A stretch of DNA of 64,000 nt from Actinocatenispora sp963815125 (lineage in GTDB: Bacteria; Actinomycetota; Actinomycetes; Mycobacteriales; Micromonosporaceae): NCBI GenBank assembly GCA_963815125.1, contig CAWFFM010000002.1:744001-808000 (forward strand). The letters run 5' to 3'. The notes under the pieces were generated by a model that was not told where the DNA came from, ran no database searches, and was given only the letters and a program-made list of their open reading frames with translations. Made by a program: the position numbers and the translations under genes. Below, one piece after another: positions 9,076 to 18,569 of this stretch (position 1 is the stretch's first letter; each line of letters begins with the position of its first letter).

Positions 9076-9357
9076 ATGTGCATCGGGATACCGGGCCGTA
9101 TCACCGGACTGGCCGGCGACGGTGACCTGGCCGACGTCGAGGTGGCCGGAGTGGTACGCAGCATCAACATCGGTCTGCTGTGTGAGGATCCACCGGCGGT
9201 GGGGGACTGGATCCTGATCCACACGGGGTTCGCCCTGGCGCGGATGACCGAACTGGAAGCGCGGGACGCGTGGGAGTTCCTGGTCGGCATCGGTGAGGCC
9301 TACGACCGGGAGATGCTGCACCCCACCGACGGTCCGGTACCACTGCCGGGGGAGTAG
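9076..9357 (+). CDS. hypC: HypC/HybG/HupF-family maturation chaperone (copy 1)
   Basis: The 93-residue protein begins MCIGIPG. The invariant Cys2, exposed after Met removal, carries the Fe(CN)2CO intermediate together with HypD. The middle VGDWILIHTGFALARM is the standard HypC core. It is the first of two hypC genes in the locus (the other is at 13749). One may serve the HypD step and the other the large-subunit chaperone step, by analogy with HypC/HybG. It sits directly before hypA. Confidence 0.9.
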   Translation: MCIGIPGRITGLAGDGDLADVEVAGVVRSINIGLLCEDPPAVGDWILIHTGFALARMTELEARDAWEFLVGIGEAYDREMLHPTDGPVPLPGE

Positions 9358-9360
9358 GCG

Positions 9361-9699
9361 ATGCACGAGTTGGCCGTCACCGAGAGCATCGTCGCCATGA
9401 TCGTCGAGCGGCTGGGTGACGCCCGGATCACCCGGGTCGAGCTCGAGATCGGTGCCCTCTGTGGAGTGGTGCCCGATTCGGTGCGGTTCTGTTTCGAACT
9501 CGTCACCGCTGGTACGGGACTCGAGGGCGCCGAACTGTCCATCGTGGAGTCGCCCGGTCGGGCACGTTGCCGGGACTGCCGGACAGAAGCGAACACCCGT
9601 GACCCGATTCCGGTCTGCGCGTGCGGGAGCCTCGACGTCGAGGTGACCGGGGGCCAGGAGCTGAGCATTCGATCCGTGGAAGTGGGCGAGTATGTGTAA
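9361..9699 (+). CDS. hypA: Hydrogenase nickel-insertion protein HypA
   Basis: The 112-residue nickel metallochaperone has the N-terminal Ni-binding MHE and a zinc site at C70-x2-C73 and C86-x-C88. The second pair is CAC followed by Gly, whereas most HypA proteins have CxxC. The zinc loop is therefore one residue short. VELEIGALCGVVPDSVRFCF is the conserved core. It begins 3 bases after hypC1 and overlaps hypB by 8 bases. Confidence 0.92.
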   Translation: MHELAVTESIVAMIVERLGDARITRVELEIGALCGVVPDSVRFCFELVTAGTGLEGAELSIVESPGRARCRDCRTEANTRDPIPVCACGSLDVEVTGGQELSIRSVEVGEYV

Positions 9700-10477
9700 T
9701 ACCTGTGGTTGCTCGGACAGTGCCGGGGTACGGGTCACCGACCCGGCAACGGTTCCCGTGGAGACAGACCACCCACATCCGCACCCGCATCCACCGGTCG
9801 GATCGGGGCGCACCGTGCGGTTGGAGCAGCAGGTACTGGCCAAGAACGATCTGCTGGCCGACCGTAACCGGGCCTGGTTCGCCGCACAGGCCATTGTGGC
9901 GGTGAACCTGATGAGTTCACCCGGATCCGGCAAGACCACGCTGCTGGAACGTACTGTCACCGATCTGGTCGGCTCGCTGCCGATCTCGGTGGTCGAAGGG
10001 GACCAGGAGACGCTGCTGGACGCGCGCCGATTGGCCGCTACCGGTGCGCGTACCGTCCAGATCAACACCGGTGCCGGCTGTCATCTCGATGCCGGCATGC
10101 TGGACAGTGCGTTGCGGACGCTCGACCCGCCGCCGCGCTCGATGCTGTTCGTGGAGAACGTGGGGAACCTGGTCTGCCCTGCCCTGTTCGATCTCGGCGA
10201 AGGCGCGCGGGTGGTGGTGATGTCGGTGACCGAGGGGGCCGACAAGCCGTTGAAGTATCCGCACATGTTCCGTACCGCGGATCTGGTCCTGCTCAACAAG
10301 GTCGATCTGCTGCCCTATGTGGACTTCGACGTGGCGCAGTGCCTTGCGGCCGCACGCCGGGCCCGTCCCGATGTGCCGATGTTGCGGGTGTCGGCGACCA
10401 GCGGCACCGGGCTGCAGGACTGGTACGGCTGGCTACGTGCCAGGATGCCGGCCGCCGTGACGTCGTCGGCCCGCTGA
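9692..10477 (+). CDS. hypB: Hydrogenase nickel-insertion GTPase HypB
   Basis: The 261-residue GTPase delivers nickel with HypA. It starts MCNTCGC, the high-affinity N-terminal metal site. A His/Pro run (HPHPHPHPP, residues 28-36) for nickel storage follows, then the P-loop SSPGSGKTTLLE near residue 74 and the base-specificity motif NKVD. The family segment EGDQET..DARR and the metal-binding GAGCHLD are present. It overlaps hypA, as expected for coupled expression. Confidence 0.94.
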   Translation: MCNTCGCSDSAGVRVTDPATVPVETDHPHPHPHPPVGSGRTVRLEQQVLAKNDLLADRNRAWFAAQAIVAVNLMSSPGSGKTTLLERTVTDLVGSLPISVVEGDQETLLDARRLAATGARTVQINTGAGCHLDAGMLDSALRTLDPPPRSMLFVENVGNLVCPALFDLGEGARVVVMSVTEGADKPLKYPHMFRTADLVLLNKVDLLPYVDFDVAQCLAAARRARPDVPMLRVSATSGTGLQDWYGWLRARMPAAVTSSAR

Positions 10478-10486
10478 CGCCGCGGC

Positions 10487-11275
10487 ATGGCTGTCCAGCA
10501 CGATGGCCACCCGGCCACCGGACCAATGGTGTTCGCCCGGTACGCCTATCCGCCCAACGAACTGGGTTACTGCGGCCCGGCGGATCATCAGGCGCTGCTG
10601 GAGTACGGTGCCACCGGCGGGGTCGACGGCGACCTGAGACGCCTGGCGGCCGGATTCGAGGGGGCGTGGCCGTATCTGCGGCTGATCGCGGATTGTGCCG
10701 GTATCGGCGACCCGCTCGACCGTCGGGTGGTCGAGGCGTACTGGATCGGCAACGACTGCCTTGATCTGGTCGAACCCGCGCGTTTCGCCGCGTCGCTGCG
10801 GAACCGCTCCGCAGCACGCTCCGCCGGGCACTGGACCCCGTTGGTCGACTGGGCACACAGCGGAACGGCACCGCACCACGGCTTCCAGGTCTTCGCCGTG
10901 TATCCGTGGGCGGGCCTGCTGCACACCGGTGCGGGCGTACGCGCACTGCACGTACTGGACCGGTGCCGGATCCGGTGGGGTCGGGTGCGTCGGCTCGACG
11001 GTGAGCGGGTGGTGGTGCGCAGTCGGGCGTTGCGCTTCGACGGAGGTAGCTTGCGGCTCGGTGAGCCGGCAGACGAAACGGCAAAGCTCAGTGCCACCGG
11101 ATACCGGTTGGCGCCGCGGATCCAGGTCGGTGACCGCGTCGCCCTGCACTGGGACTGGGTCTGCGACCGGCTCGACGACGTGCAGGTGGCCGCTCTGCGC
11201 GCGCACACGGTCGGTCAGTTGGCGTTCACCAGCGCGCAGATATCGCGATCCGGAGTGTTGGCCGCGCCAGGTTGA
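10487..11275 (+). CDS. DUF6390 family protein (hydrogenase-associated)
   Basis: The 262-residue product starts 9 bases after hypB. Its key segments are ARYAYPPNELGYCGPADHQ near residue 17, HGFQVFAVYPWAGLL in the middle and VGDRVALHWDWVCDRL near the end. These match the DUF6390 proteins found beside hyp genes in actinobacteria. No catalytic motif or membrane segment is evident, and the function is unknown. A roughly 100-base gap follows before hypF, the largest in the locus, and could hold an internal promoter. Confidence 0.68.
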   Translation: MAVQHDGHPATGPMVFARYAYPPNELGYCGPADHQALLEYGATGGVDGDLRRLAAGFEGAWPYLRLIADCAGIGDPLDRRVVEAYWIGNDCLDLVEPARFAASLRNRSAARSAGHWTPLVDWAHSGTAPHHGFQVFAVYPWAGLLHTGAGVRALHVLDRCRIRWGRVRRLDGERVVVRSRALRFDGGSLRLGEPADETAKLSATGYRLAPRIQVGDRVALHWDWVCDRLDDVQVAALRAHTVGQLAFTSAQISRSGVLAAPG

Positions 11276-11380
11276 TGGACCGATCTGCTGTTTTCGCCGC
11301 GTGTACGGCCACGATGAGACTACGGTGGGGCAGATTTCAGCAGCAGACAGTCACGTGGGGAGTGAAGAAGGACGGACGGG

Positions 11381-13786
11381 ATGTGTCGGCAGCGGTGGCG
11401 GATCACGGTGCGCGGCGTGGTTCAGGGCGTCGGCTTCCGTCCCTTCGTGTACGCGCTCGCCGCCGAACTGGGACTGACCGGCAACGTCGGCAACACCGCC
11501 GATGGCGTGGTGATCGAGGTCGAGGGCGCCACCGGCGCGCTGGACGCCTTCCGGGACCGGGTCGACCATGACGCGCCACCGCTGGCCGTGGTGCAGGCCG
11601 TGACGGTCGAGCGGACCGTGGTACGCGGTGGCGCCGGCTTCACCATCTCGGCCTCCATCGCCGGGGCGGCGCGCACGTTGATCGCACCGGACGTCGCGAC
11701 CTGCGGGGACTGCCTTGGTGAGCTCACCGACCCGACGGACCGACGCTACCGGCACCCGTTCATCACCTGCACGCACTGCGGTCCCCGCTTCACCATCATC
11801 ACCGCACTGCCCTACGACCGGGCGAACACCACGATGGCCGGATTCCCGATGTGCCGCGACTGTGCCCGGGAGTACGCCGATCCCACCGACCGGCGCTTCC
11901 ACGCCCAACCCATCGCGTGCCCGGCCTGCGGCCCGGTACTGCGCCTCGTCCGGCCCGGACTGCCGACCCAGTTGGGGGAGGCGGCACTCACCGGGGCCCG
12001 ACGGATGATCGCTGCCGGCGCGGTTCTCGCGGTGAAGGGTCTGGGCGGCTACCACCTGGCGTGCGCGGCAGGCGACGCCGGCGCGGTGGGTACGCTGCGC
12101 AAGCGCAAGGACCGTGGAGACAAGCCGTTCGCCGTGATGGCCGCTGACCTGGCCACCGCTTCGACGGTGGCGCGGATCGGCGCCGTGGAGGCGGACCTGT
12201 TGACCGGTGCCCGCCGCCCCGTCGTACTGCTGCACCGTCGTGGCGATGTGGGGGAGCAGCTTGCCGCGGCGGTGGCGCCGGGAAACCCCGATGTGGGCGT
12301 ACTACTGCCCTATACCCCGCTGCATCACCTGCTGCTTGGTCTGCCCGGTGACCCGCCCGGTCCACGGATCGTGGTGATGACCAGCGCCAATCTGTCCGGC
12401 GAACCGATCGTCACCGATGACGACCAGGCATTGCAACGACTCTCCGGCATGGCCGATGCGTGGCTGATGCACGACCGGCCGATCCATGTTCCCTGCGACG
12501 ATTCGGTGTTGCGGGTGGTGGATGGCCGGGAGCTACCGCTGCGCCGGTCCCGGGGTTACGCGCCCTTCCCGGTCGAACTGGGGACCCCGGTCATCCCGGC
12601 ATTCGCCGTCGGCGGCGATCTGAAGAACACCTTCTGCGTGGGCGAGGGTCGCTACGCCTGGCTGTCCGGCCACGTCGGTGACATGGACGACGTGGCCACC
12701 CTCGACGCCTTCGGCCGCGCCGAGAGCCACCTGCGCGCGGTCACCGGTACCGATCCCGCGATGTTGGTGGTGGACCGTCACCCGGGTTACCGGTCCGCCG
12801 GCTGGGCACGCCGCCACGCCGCTGGACGTCCGGTGATGTCTGTGCAGCACCACCATGCGCACATCGCCGCGGCGCTCGCCGAGCACCGCCACGACGGCCG
12901 TAGCCGGGTGCTCGGTGTCGCCTTCGACGGCACCGGGTACGGAGACGACGGTGCGGTCTGGGGCGGTGAGTTCCTGCACGCCGACTACGACGGCTACGAC
13001 CGGCTCGCGCACCTCGCGTACGTGCCGTTGCCCGGCGGGGACAGCGCGGTACGCAATCCGTACCGGATGGCGCTGGCGCACCTGCACGCCGCAGGGCTGC
13101 CGGCGGAGCCCGACCTGCCGCCCACGGCGGTCTGCCCGGAGACCGAGCGGCGGGTGCTGGACCGGCAACTGCGGTCCGGGCTGGGCTGCGTACCGACCTC
13201 CAGCATGGGCCGGTTGTTCGACGCGGTCGCCTCGTTGCTGGGTATCTGTCACCGGGTCGGCTACGAGGCGCAGGCGGCGATCGAACTGGAGGGAGCCGCC
13301 CGAGCGTACTGGTCGGATCAGCCCGCCGGTTACCGCTTCGCGCTGGCCGAAGCCCGGACGGGAGCAGCGCTGCAGGTACGGCCGGGCCCGGTACTGGCCG
13401 CGATCTGCACCGATCTGCGCCGTCAGGTGCCGGTGGGCCTGATCGCCGCCCGGTTCCACCGTGCCGTGGTCGACATGGTCGGCGAGGTCTGCGACACCGT
13501 CGCCGGTACCACTCGCACGGTCGCGCTGTCCGGTGGGGTGTTCTGCAACGAACTGCTCAGCTCGGGCTGTGCGGCGGATCTGGCCGGCCGGGGTTATGAG
13601 GTGCTGCGCCACCACCGGGTACCCCCCAACGACGCCGGACTGGCGCTCGGTCAACTGGTCGTCGCCGCGCGACGCGGCGACGCTCCGGCAGGCCTGGACA
13701 CCCGTACCGCTGACCAACCGATGACGTACCTGTGGGAAGGGGACAAGCATGTGCCTGGCGGTGCCCGGCAAAGTGCTGGAGATTGA
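11381..13786 (+). CDS. hypF: Carbamoyltransferase HypF
   Basis: The 801-residue enzyme makes the cyanide ligands from carbamoyl phosphate. Domains in order are: acylphosphatase (RGVVQGVGFRPFVYALA, residues about 10-26); two zinc fingers (CGDC..CTHC and CRDC..CPAC, about 107-190); a YrdC-like adenylation domain (VLAVKGLGGYHLACAA); and a Kae1-like carbamoyltransferase domain with HHHAHIAAALAEH and GVAFDGTGYGDDGAVWGGEF. The length is normal for the family. The ATG at 11381 has only a weak ribosome site. Its 3' end overlaps hypC2 by 38 bases. Confidence 0.95.
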   Translation: MCRQRWRITVRGVVQGVGFRPFVYALAAELGLTGNVGNTADGVVIEVEGATGALDAFRDRVDHDAPPLAVVQAVTVERTVVRGGAGFTISASIAGAARTLIAPDVATCGDCLGELTDPTDRRYRHPFITCTHCGPRFTIITALPYDRANTTMAGFPMCRDCAREYADPTDRRFHAQPIACPACGPVLRLVRPGLPTQLGEAALTGARRMIAAGAVLAVKGLGGYHLACAAGDAGAVGTLRKRKDRGDKPFAVMAADLATASTVARIGAVEADLLTGARRPVVLLHRRGDVGEQLAAAVAPGNPDVGVLLPYTPLHHLLLGLPGDPPGPRIVVMTSANLSGEPIVTDDDQALQRLSGMADAWLMHDRPIHVPCDDSVLRVVDGRELPLRRSRGYAPFPVELGTPVIPAFAVGGDLKNTFCVGEGRYAWLSGHVGDMDDVATLDAFGRAESHLRAVTGTDPAMLVVDRHPGYRSAGWARRHAAGRPVMSVQHHHAHIAAALAEHRHDGRSRVLGVAFDGTGYGDDGAVWGGEFLHADYDGYDRLAHLAYVPLPGGDSAVRNPYRMALAHLHAAGLPAEPDLPPTAVCPETERRVLDRQLRSGLGCVPTSSMGRLFDAVASLLGICHRVGYEAQAAIELEGAARAYWSDQPAGYRFALAEARTGAALQVRPGPVLAAICTDLRRQVPVGLIAARFHRAVVDMVGEVCDTVAGTTRTVALSGGVFCNELLSSGCAADLAGRGYEVLRHHRVPPNDAGLALGQLVVAARRGDAPAGLDTRTADQPMTYLWEGDKHVPGGARQSAGD

Positions 13787-14072
13787 GCAACGCGACGACA
13801 CCCGGATGGCCAGAGTGGACTTCGGTGGTGTGGTCAAAGACGTGTGCCTGGAGTATCTGCCTGATCTCCAGGTCGGTGAGTACACCATCGTGCATGTCGG
13901 ATTCGCGTTGCAGCGCCTGGACGAGGAGTCCGCCCGACAGACTCTCGCCCTGTTCGAGAATCTGGGCGAACTGGACAAGGAATTCGGCGACGCATGGGAC
14001 CGGGCGGCCACCGAGGCCGGCGCCCCACGCCCGGCCGACACCACCCCGGGACCGCAGGAGGCCACGACATGA
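13749..14072 (+). CDS. hypC: HypC-family maturation chaperone (copy 2)
   Basis: The 107-residue protein starts MCLAVPGKVLEI, the classical HypC N terminus. YTIVHVGFALQRLDEESA forms the core, and a Pro/Thr-rich tail follows. It overlaps both hypF and hypD, and so belongs with HypD/HypE in building the Fe(CN)2CO unit. It differs clearly from the copy at 9076 (MCIGIPG). The two are therefore old paralogs, not a recent duplication. Confidence 0.93.
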   Translation: MCLAVPGKVLEIEQRDDTRMARVDFGGVVKDVCLEYLPDLQVGEYTIVHVGFALQRLDEESARQTLALFENLGELDKEFGDAWDRAATEAGAPRPADTTPGPQEATT

Positions 14073-15220
14073 GGTACCTGGACGAGTTCAGTGATCCGCA
14101 GTTGGCGAAACGACTGTTCGACGACATCGCAGCCACCGTCACCCGGCCATGGGCGATGATGGAGGTGTGCGGTGGACAGACCCATTCCATCATCCGGCAC
14201 GGCATCGACCAGTTGCTGCCGGAGGGCATCGAACTCATTCACGGCCCCGGCTGCCCGGTCTGCGTCACCCCGTTGGAAACCATCGACAAGGCGTTGGAGA
14301 TCGCCTCGCGCCCCGACGTGATCTTCTGCTCCTTCGGTGACATGCTCCGGGTCCCGGGCAGCGACCGGGATCTGTTCCGGGTCAAGAGCGAGGGCGGCGA
14401 CGTTCGGGTCGTGTACTCTCCGCTGGACGCGTTGACCATTGCCCGACAGAACCCCGAGCGCCAGGTGGTCTTCTTCGGTATCGGCTTCGAGACCACCGCG
14501 CCGCCCAACGCGATGACCGTCCACCAGGCGCGGCGCCTGGGCATCGGGAACTTCTCGCTGCTGGTCTCACATGTGCGGGTACCACCGGCCATCGAGGCGA
14601 TCATGCAGTCGCCGCACTGCCGGGTACAGGCGTTCCTGGCCGCCGGACACGTGTGCAGCGTCATGGGTATCGAGGAGTATCCGGCCCTCGCGCAGCGCCA
14701 TCAGGTGCCGATCGTGGTGACCGGGTTCGAGCCGCTGGACATCCTGGAAGGCATCCGGCGCACCGTACGACAGCTGGAGAACGGTGAGTACCGGGTGGAG
14801 AACGCGTACCCGAGGGCGGTGCGCCCGGAAGGCAATCCGGCGGCCCGGGCGATGCTGGCCGACGTGTTCGAGGTGACCGACCGGGCCTGGCGGGGTATCG
14901 GAACGATCCCCGCCAGCGGCTGGCGACTGTCGGAACGCTACCGCGACTTCGACGCCGAATACCGCTTCTCGGTGCAGGGCATCACCACCCGCGAATCCGC
15001 CGACTGCCGCAGCGGCGAGGTGCTGCAAGGGTTGATCAGGCCACACGAATGCGCGGCGTTCGGTACCACCTGCACACCCCGTACGCCACTGGGCGCCACC
15101 ATGGTCTCCAGCGAAGGGGCGTGTGCCGCCTACTACCTCTACCGCCGGTTGGCCGAGCCGACGCCCACGGCCGGCTCCGCGCCCGCGCCGACACAACGGG
15201 AGGCGAGCCACGTTGGCTGA
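14069..15220 (+). CDS. hypD: Hydrogenase Fe-cyano/CO assembly protein HypD
   Basis: The 383-residue [4Fe-4S] scaffold works with HypC and HypE to assemble Fe(CN)2CO. It shows MEVCGGQTHSI (near residue 30), HGPGCPVCVTP, the GIGFETTAP nucleotide-like loop, and the C-terminal cluster-ligand region (FGTTCTPRTPLG, then SSEGACAAYY). The ATG at 14069 overlaps the hypC2 stop by 4 bases, and its own stop lies inside the start of hypE. Confidence 0.95.
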   Translation: MRYLDEFSDPQLAKRLFDDIAATVTRPWAMMEVCGGQTHSIIRHGIDQLLPEGIELIHGPGCPVCVTPLETIDKALEIASRPDVIFCSFGDMLRVPGSDRDLFRVKSEGGDVRVVYSPLDALTIARQNPERQVVFFGIGFETTAPPNAMTVHQARRLGIGNFSLLVSHVRVPPAIEAIMQSPHCRVQAFLAAGHVCSVMGIEEYPALAQRHQVPIVVTGFEPLDILEGIRRTVRQLENGEYRVENAYPRAVRPEGNPAARAMLADVFEVTDRAWRGIGTIPASGWRLSERYRDFDAEYRFSVQGITTRESADCRSGEVLQGLIRPHECAAFGTTCTPRTPLGATMVSSEGACAAYYLYRRLAEPTPTAGSAPAPTQREASHVG

Positions 15221-16304
15221 GCTGATCACCCACATCGGTCCGTCCGTACCTGCCGCACCTGACTTCAGCGGCTGGAGCTGCCCGCTTCCGCTGCGGGACA
15301 GTCCGCGGGTGGTGATGGGACACGGGGGCGGCGGCGCGATGTCGGCCGAACTCGTCGAGCATCTGTTCGTACCGGCGTTCGGTAACCCGATCCTGGCCGG
15401 CCTGACCGACTCGGCGGTACTGGAACTCGGCGGTGTACGGCTCGCCTTCTCCACCGACTCGTACGTGGTGCGCCCGTTGTTCTTCCCCGGCGGCAGCATC
15501 GGTGACCTGGCGGTCAACGGTACGGTCAACGACCTCGCCATGAGCGGCGCGCAGGCGGCGTACCTGTCCTGCGGCTTCATCCTGGAGGAGGGCACCGAAC
15601 TGTCGGTGGTCGGCCGCATTGCCGAGGCACTGGGCGCTGCCGCCGAGCGGGCCGGCGTTACGGTCGTCACCGGGGACACCAAGGTGGTGGACGCCGGCCA
15701 TGGTGACGGCGTCTACATCAACACCGCGGGCATCGGTGTGGTCTGTGACGGGGTGGACATCCGTCCGCAGCGTGCCCGACCGGGCGACGTGGTGCTGGTG
15801 TCGGGCACCATCGGCGTGCACGGGGTGGCGATCCTCAGTGTCCGGGAGGGGCTTGAGTTCGGTGCGGAGGTGGTGAGCGACTGCGCGCCGCTCAACAGTC
15901 TGGTCGCCGCGATGTTGGCGGCCTGCCCGGACATCCACGCGCTGCGTGACCCGACCCGCGGTGGGGTGGCGACCGCGTTGAACGAGATCGCCGGTGCCGC
16001 CGGGGTCGGTATCGAGCTGGCAGAGCGGGATCTTCCCGTTCCTGCGGTGGTCGCGAACGCCTGCGCATTACTCGGACTGGATCCGTTGTACGTCGCCAAC
16101 GAGGGCAAGCTACTGGCTGTCGTCGCGGCCGCCGACGCCGACGCGGTGCTGGCCGCGATGCGCGCGCATCCCGCCGGTCGCGACGCGGTCCGGATCGGTC
16201 AGGTCGTGGACCGCCATCCGGGGATGGTCAGCGCCCGTACCGGTTTCGGTGCCTCCCGGGTGGTCGACATGCCGATCGGTGAGCAGCTGCCCAGGATCTG
16301 CTGA
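15213..16304 (+). CDS. hypE: Carbamoyl dehydratase HypE
   Basis: The 363-residue enzyme converts the thiocarboxamide made by HypF to thiocyanate. The catalytic cysteine is in the C-terminal PRIC, which is intact. MGHGGGGAMSAELVEHLF is the AIR-synthase-like N-terminal loop. The TTG start at 15213 was chosen for its GGGAGG site 9 bases upstream and because it overlaps the hypD end. It is the last gene of the hydrogenase locus. Only 16 bases separate it from the convergent FGGY kinase gene. Confidence 0.94.
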   Translation: MAELITHIGPSVPAAPDFSGWSCPLPLRDSPRVVMGHGGGGAMSAELVEHLFVPAFGNPILAGLTDSAVLELGGVRLAFSTDSYVVRPLFFPGGSIGDLAVNGTVNDLAMSGAQAAYLSCGFILEEGTELSVVGRIAEALGAAAERAGVTVVTGDTKVVDAGHGDGVYINTAGIGVVCDGVDIRPQRARPGDVVLVSGTIGVHGVAILSVREGLEFGAEVVSDCAPLNSLVAAMLAACPDIHALRDPTRGGVATALNEIAGAAGVGIELAERDLPVPAVVANACALLGLDPLYVANEGKLLAVVAAADADAVLAAMRAHPAGRDAVRIGQVVDRHPGMVSARTGFGASRVVDMPIGEQLPRIC

Positions 16305-16320
16305 GCACAGGAGGCGTGGC

Positions 16321-17793
16321 TCAGCCGCCGCCGCGTCGGGCTTCGGGTGTCGGGTCCTCCAGCGGCTCACGCAGCCGTTCACGTAGTGCCCGGTGCCGGC
16401 GGGCGGCGGCGGCCATCGCGCGGACCTCGCCGGGGCCGACGTGTACCTCGGTGCTGGCCGGCTCGTGGTCCAGCCGTAGGGCACCGGCCGCCGCACCGAG
16501 TGCGCCGACCTCCGCGTCGGTGCACCGGCGGGCATGTCCGCCCAGCGCGGCGGTGAGCCGGCCGGTCAGCCAACCGGACGCGGCGATCGCCCCACCGCCC
16601 AGCATCGGCAGGGTCTGCCCGGTCGGGTCCACCGCCCGGGCGCCGTCCGCCAGTTCGTGGCAGAGACCTTCCAGGGTGCCGGCGAGCAGTTCGGCCGGCC
16701 CGGTGGTCAGCCGCAGACCATGCACGGTGCCGCCGACGCCGACCGGGTCGATGGCCGGCGGTCGGTGGCCGGCCTGATCGGGTAGACAGACCAGGCCGTG
16801 GCCACCGGGCGCCAGCGCGTCGAGCGCCTTTTCGTCGAGCCGTGGGTCATCTCTCCCGGCACCGAGCAGCCCGGTCAGCCATTCGTCCAGGATGCCCCCG
16901 CCGGAGTACGCCACGCCGAGGACCGCTCGCCGGTGGTCCACCCGGTAGCGCCAGACCCCGGGCGCCGGGTCGACGGCCTCCGCAGTGACCAGGCGTACCG
17001 CTGCCGAGGTTCCGACGGTCACCGACAGCCGGTCCGGTCGAAAGCAGCCCGAACCGAGGGCACTGGCGGCTCCGTCGCCCAGCGGTGGTGCGATCCGGGC
17101 AGTGGCCAGTTCCGGCCAGCGGCGCCGGTACCGGGCGGTGAGGGTGGCCCGCCAGTCATCGGGTGCCAGCGTCGGCACCGCGGACTCGTCGATCCCGGCC
17201 AACTCCAGAGCTTCTGGATCCCAGCGGCAGGCGGCGGTGTCCAGCGCGCCGGTACCCGAGGCCGAGGAGACCGACGCGGTCGACTCACCCCACAGTTGCT
17301 GGCCGAGATACTCGGCGAGGCCGACCCAGCGGTGGGCGTCCACCCCGTGGGAACGTAGCCAGCCGATGCGCGCCGGCCAGTAGAACGGGTGCCACCAGGC
17401 GCCGGTACGGGCATGGAATGCCGCGAGGTCCTCCGGCGCCCGGTCGGTGGGCAGCCCGGGGCGAAGGTCCATCCAGGACAGACAGGGCCCGGTGGGTTCG
17501 TCGTGCTGGTCCAGTCCGAGCAGCGAATGCCACTGGGTGGAGATCGCGATGGTGTCGACCTCGGTGAGCTGGCCGCGCTCCGACAGCTCGTCCAGACAGC
17601 TCACCGTGGCGCCCAGGTAGGCCGCCAGGTCCAGTTCGGCAGCGCCGTCGGCGCTCTGCCGTAGCCGGGCGTGTTCACGGACCGCGGCACCGGGCACCGG
17701 GGTGAGGCCGGTGCCGTCCGCGGTCAGCACCACCGCACGCACTGAACTGGAACCCAGGTCCAGCGCGAGCACGCGGGTGACCGACTCTGCCAT
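16321..17793 (-). CDS. FGGY-family carbohydrate kinase (gluconokinase-like)
   Basis: The 490-residue product has the FGGY N-terminal ATPase signature ALDLGSSSVRAVVL, a TQWHSLLGLD substrate-side segment, TVGTSAAVRLV (phosphate 2 loop) and a C-terminal LGGGAIAASGWLTGRLTAALG adenosine motif. It should phosphorylate a sugar or sugar acid. The overall pattern is nearest to gluconokinases, but the substrate cannot be fixed from the sequence. The ATG at 17793 has GGAGGG upstream. It is a single-gene unit convergent with hypE. Confidence 0.78.
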   Translation of the reverse strand: MAESVTRVLALDLGSSSVRAVVLTADGTGLTPVPGAAVREHARLRQSADGAAELDLAAYLGATVSCLDELSERGQLTEVDTIAISTQWHSLLGLDQHDEPTGPCLSWMDLRPGLPTDRAPEDLAAFHARTGAWWHPFYWPARIGWLRSHGVDAHRWVGLAEYLGQQLWGESTASVSSASGTGALDTAACRWDPEALELAGIDESAVPTLAPDDWRATLTARYRRRWPELATARIAPPLGDGAASALGSGCFRPDRLSVTVGTSAAVRLVTAEAVDPAPGVWRYRVDHRRAVLGVAYSGGGILDEWLTGLLGAGRDDPRLDEKALDALAPGGHGLVCLPDQAGHRPPAIDPVGVGGTVHGLRLTTGPAELLAGTLEGLCHELADGARAVDPTGQTLPMLGGGAIAASGWLTGRLTAALGGHARRCTDAEVGALGAAAGALRLDHEPASTEVHVGPGEVRAMAAAARRHRALRERLREPLEDPTPEARRGGG

Positions 17794-17908
17794 CGGATGT
17801 TCCCTCCAGCACGGGTACGGACCCGCTCACACTAGGCCCTCCGGCCGTGTCCGACCACATGGAACGGCGCAGGCACGTCATTTCACCCGGTGTCGCCGCG
17901 CCAGTGGT

Positions 17909-18508
17909 TCAGTAGCCGCCGTTGTTGCCGCCGCCCGCGGGTGCGGACGGGCTCGACGGTGTCGCGCCGCCGCCAACCCGGATCACGTGCCAGCTGAATG
18001 CGACGTGGTCGAAGTTGTCCTTCGCGCCGTCCCCGGCGGCCCTGCCGGGCTGCTTGTCCACGGTGAAGCGGTACAGCGGCCGGCCGTTGAAGGTCAGCTG
18101 GACGCTGCCGTCCTGGCGGTGCACGGTACCCAAGGTGCCGCTGGCGCCCGCCACGGTGTGCGGCACCGTGGTCCCGGCGGGTACGGTGGCCGGCGGCCAG
18201 ACGGCGGTACATGCCGCGGTGCACCGGATGGTGCCTGACTTCTCCTGGTCGGGGCTGTACAGCACGTCACCCTTGGCGTCCACCAGTACCCGGCCGACCG
18301 AGCCGACGGCGTGCACCGACACCGGTGCGGCGGCCCCCGGGCTGGACGAACTGGAGCCGGCCGTGGGTGCTGGTGACGCACTGCCGCTCCTACCACCGCC
18401 GCCGCCAGTGCCGCCGCATGCCGTCACCGCAACGGACGCGGTGAGCAGCATTCCGGCCGCGATGAGCATCCGGCGACCTGACCTGCGGGCGCTGTCCACG
18501 GTTCTCAC
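17909..18508 (-). CDS. Secreted lipoprotein with PF03640-type repeats
   Basis: The 199-residue product has a lipoprotein signal with lipobox VTAC (Cys near residue 31), then a Gly/Ser-rich linker. A domain with two of the 'lipoprotein_15' repeats follows: VLVDAKGDVLYSPDQEKSG..CTAACTAVWPP, then VQLTFNGRPLYRFTVDKQPG..FDHVAFSWHVI. Proteins of this kind are often linked to ECF sigma factors. This one follows the sigma/anti-sigma pair by 61 bases on the same strand. The GTG start at 18508 has GAGGAA upstream. Function unknown, possibly envelope redox or heme-related. Confidence 0.78.
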   Translation of the reverse strand: MRTVDSARRSGRRMLIAAGMLLTASVAVTACGGTGGGGGRSGSASPAPTAGSSSSSPGAAAPVSVHAVGSVGRVLVDAKGDVLYSPDQEKSGTIRCTAACTAVWPPATVPAGTTVPHTVAGASGTLGTVHRQDGSVQLTFNGRPLYRFTVDKQPGRAAGDGAKDNFDHVAFSWHVIRVGGGATPSSPSAPAGGGNNGGY

Positions 18509-18569
18509 CTGTTCCTCGACTCTGCTCTCGGCGTGGTCGCAGGAGACACGGCCGAGGGCCGTGATCGGT

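Noticed and set aside
12533..14524. 663-codon minus-strand frame opposite hypF-hypC-hypD
   Set aside because: No ribosome site, no recognisable domain, and it lies wholly antisense to three certain genes.
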